Shown in pieces: positions 62,265 to 64,000 of a DNA stretch of 64,000 nt. The notes under the pieces were generated by a model. It did not search any database, was not told the DNA's origin, and worked only from the letters and a program-made list of their open reading frames with translations. Position 1 is the first letter of the stretch. Each line of letters starts with the position of its first letter. The DNA comes from Methylobacterium aquaticum (lineage in GTDB: Bacteria > Pseudomonadota > Alphaproteobacteria > Rhizobiales > Beijerinckiaceae), in NCBI RefSeq assembly GCF_016804325.1, contig NZ_CP043627.1, positions 2,989,001-3,053,000 on the forward strand. Reading direction: 5' to 3'. The position numbers and the translations under genes are program-made.

Positions 62265-63700
62265 GCGGCGGCCGTCGTCGCGGCCGCATTGGCCGTTGCG
62301 GCCGGGGTCGCGGTCAACGCCTCACCGAACAGGCTGTTCGAGCCGGCCCGGGTGATCCGCACCGGAATTTCCGTGCCGATACCCGCCACGTCGCCCTCGA
62401 TCTGCACCGCCTGGAGATAGGGCGACTTGCCGGCGACCTGGCCCGGATGGCGACCTGGCTTCTCGAGCAGCACCGGCACGACCTGGCCGACGGTGGCGTG
62501 GTTGAAGTCCTGGCGCTGGCGCTCGAGCAGGGCCTGCAACTCGGCCAGCCGCTCGCTCTTCACCGCCTCCGGCACCGCGTCGTCGCTCTCCGCCGCCGGC
62601 GTACCGGGGCGCGGGCTGTACTTGAACGAGAAGGCGCTGGCGAAGCCGACATCGGCGATCAGCCGCATCGTCTCGGCGTGGTCGGCGTCGGTCTCGCCGG
62701 GGAAGCCGACGATGAAGTCCGAGGAGAGCGCGATGTCGGGCCGCGCCGCCCGCACCCGGTCGATCAGCCGGCGATAGGTGTCGGCATCGTGCTTGCGGTT
62801 CATGGCATGCAGGATCCGGTCCGAGCCCGACTGCACCGGCAGGTGCAGGTAGGGCATCAGGGCCGGCAGGTCGCGATGGGCCGCGATCAGCGCCTCGTCC
62901 ATGTCGCGCGGGTGGCTGGTGGTGTAGCGCAGGCGCAGGACGCCGGGGATCGCGGCGACGCGGTGGAGCAGTTCCCCGAGCGTCCAGTCGCGCCCGTCCG
63001 GCCCGGGGCCGTGGAAGGCGTTGACGTTCTGGCCGATCAGGGTCAGCTCGCGGGCGCCGGCCGCCGCCAGCCGCTCGGCCTCGGCGACGATCTTGTCGAC
63101 CGGGCGCGACACCTCGGCCCCGCGGGTATAGGGCACGACGCAGAAGGCGCAGAACTTGTCGCAGCCCTCCTGCACGGTGAGGAACGCGGAGACGCCGGGA
63201 GTACGCCGGGCCGGCAGGTGGTCGAACTTGTCCTCGACCGGGAATTCGGTGTCGACGACCCGGCCGTCCTTCGAGGCCGCGAGCAGTTGCGGCAGGCGGT
63301 GGTAGCTCTGCGGGCCCACCACCACGTCGACGCCCGGGGCGCGGTTGAGGATCTCGCGGCCTTCGGCCTGCGCGACGCAGCCCGCCACCACCACCGTGGT
63401 GTCCCGGCCGGCCTCCGCCCGCTCGCCCTTCAGCACCCGCAGGCGGCCGAGCTCGGAATAGACCTTCTCCGCCGCCTTCTCGCGGATGTGGCAGGTGTTG
63501 AGGACGACGACGTCGGCCTCCTCGACGGCGCCGGTCTCGACGAAGCCCTCGCGGCCGAGCAGGTCGACCATCCGCGAGGCGTCGTAGACGTTCATCTGGC
63601 AGCCGTAGGATTTGACGAACGCTTTCTTCAACGAACCGGCCCTGAGCGGAGATGATCGGAGGTGGCGGGGACGGCCCGTGCGGAACCGCCTCCCCTTCAT
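62261..63700 (-). CDS. miaB: tRNA-2-methylthio-N6-dimethylallyladenosine synthase
   Basis: 479 residues. Radical-SAM methylthiotransferase that modifies A37 of tRNAs reading UNN codons. The N-terminal UPF0004 domain holds the auxiliary-cluster cysteines in SYGCQMN, NTCHIRE and AGCVAQ. The radical SAM motif CDKFCAFC places its cysteines at 180, 184 and 187. A C-terminal TRAM domain follows ([22 protein letters not shown]). The ATG directly abuts the plsC stop (TAAATG). The first ~25 residues are extra relative to most homologues, and a TTG at the conserved [10 protein letters not shown] is an alternative start. Confidence 0.95.
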   Translation of the reverse strand: MKGRRFRTGRPRHLRSSPLRAGSLKKAFVKSYGCQMNVYDASRMVDLLGREGFVETGAVEEADVVVLNTCHIREKAAEKVYSELGRLRVLKGERAEAGRDTTVVVAGCVAQAEGREILNRAPGVDVVVGPQSYHRLPQLLAASKDGRVVDTEFPVEDKFDHLPARRTPGVSAFLTVQEGCDKFCAFCVVPYTRGAEVSRPVDKIVAEAERLAAAGARELTLIGQNVNAFHGPGPDGRDWTLGELLHRVAAIPGVLRLRYTTSHPRDMDEALIAAHRDLPALMPYLHLPVQSGSDRILHAMNRKHDADTYRRLIDRVRAARPDIALSSDFIVGFPGETDADHAETMRLIADVGFASAFSFKYSPRPGTPAAESDDAVPEAVKSERLAELQALLERQRQDFNHATVGQVVPVLLEKPGRHPGQVAGKSPYLQAVQIEGDVAGIGTEIPVRITRAGSNSLFGEALTATPAATANAAATTAAA

Positions 63701-64000
63701 TTACGCCGTCGCGGCCGGAATGAGAATAGGCGGCGCCTCGTGGGCGGGGCGCGGAGCGGGCATCGGCTCCGGGGCCGGCGGGCGGCCGGTGACCGCCTCC
63801 TGGAGCGCGCGGCGCACCGAGGCCTCGGCCAGCGCGGTGGCGGCCTTGCGGTCGGTGCCGGCCGCGAAGGCCACCGGCTCGCCCCAGGTCACCTGGACGT
63901 CGATCGGCCCGCGCTCGAAGAACAGCTTGACGCTGGGTCCCAGCGCCATGTCGCCGTACCAGGCGATGTCCGGGCGCTCGGACCGGGTCAGCGGCAGGCC
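63701..64000 (-). CDS. plsC: 1-acyl-sn-glycerol-3-phosphate acyltransferase, C-terminal part (runs off the window)
   Basis: The last ~99 codons are visible and the frame is open to the window edge. GLPLTRSERPDIAWYGDMAL followed by FFERGPIDVQVTWGEPVAF is the typical C-terminal half of PlsC-type lysophosphatidate acyltransferases, which make phosphatidic acid at the inner membrane. The catalytic HX4D motif lies outside the window. The tail is Pro/Ala-rich. Location upstream of miaB matches the conserved Rhizobiales gene order, which supports the assignment. Confidence 0.85.
   Translation of the reverse strand, partial: GLPLTRSERPDIAWYGDMALGPSVKLFFERGPIDVQVTWGEPVAFAAGTDRKAATALAEASVRRALQEAVTGRPPAPEPMPAPRPAHEAPPILIPAATA

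Overview
The window comes from a high-GC (about 70% by eye) alphaproteobacterium. Methylobacterium or a close relative in the Rhizobiales fits best. The reasons are the conserved minus-strand block plsC-miaB-phoH-ybeY-corC-lnt-XRE at the right end, a BcsS/BcsN-type cellulose locus, an mdtABC-nodT style RND operon, and dense intergenic palindromes of the kinds that pepper Methylobacterium genomes. The genus is an inference. No rRNA, tRNA, CRISPR array, prophage or complete insertion sequence was found.

Layout. 1-6.2 kb: the 3' end of a SulP permease, a cytochrome P450 with a TetR regulator, and phosphopentomutase (deoB) coupled to a two-domain ABC ATPase. 6.6-16.8 kb: a minus-strand multidrug efflux operon (adaptor, two RND pumps, NodT outer-membrane factor) with a palindromic element at every junction. 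17-23 kb: DedA, FkbM methyltransferase, RecD-like helicase, DUF2244 protein and endonuclease III. 23.2-29.1 kb: a plus-strand heavy-metal RND operon bracketed by two small histidine-rich exported proteins. 29.1-29.7 kb: nested repeats. 29.9-35 kb: an acyl carrier protein, an acyltransferase-3, and a Wzz/GumC-like plus polymerase/ligase-like pair for exopolysaccharide. 35.6-49.7 kb: a degenerate hybrid kinase, then a cellulose locus (bcsS, bcsA, bcsB, bcsZ, a TPR protein, a BcsN-like protein). 49.9-55.3 kb: valine catabolism (mmsB, acyl-CoA dehydrogenase, mmsA) with a divergent LysR regulator. 55.5-57.1 kb: GNAT and CynX-type MFS. 57.3-64 kb: the conserved housekeeping block.

Two themes need attention. 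First, at least 16 palindromic elements of several families occupy most gene gaps. One 247-bp element has perfect 16-bp inverted ends and a 3-bp target duplication, sits inside another repeat and carries a further copy. Two elements lie inside the predicted leader-coding parts of exported proteins (NodT, BcsB) and remain translatable. Second, four single-base deletions break bcsS, bcsB (twice) and lnt, all in short G or C runs. Because lnt is normally needed for lipoprotein maturation, homopolymer undercalling in the assembly is the simplest reading, and those genes are probably intact in the organism.

The cellulose locus is the best candidate for unusual biology. It has no fused BcsC (TPR plus barrel). 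Instead it has a separate periplasmic TPR protein and a small barrel-like protein (BcsS), a BcsA whose PilZ motif is only half kept, an AT-rich leader with an inverted repeat, and a neighbouring histidine-kinase-like protein whose ATP-binding domain appears dead while its receiver looks intact.
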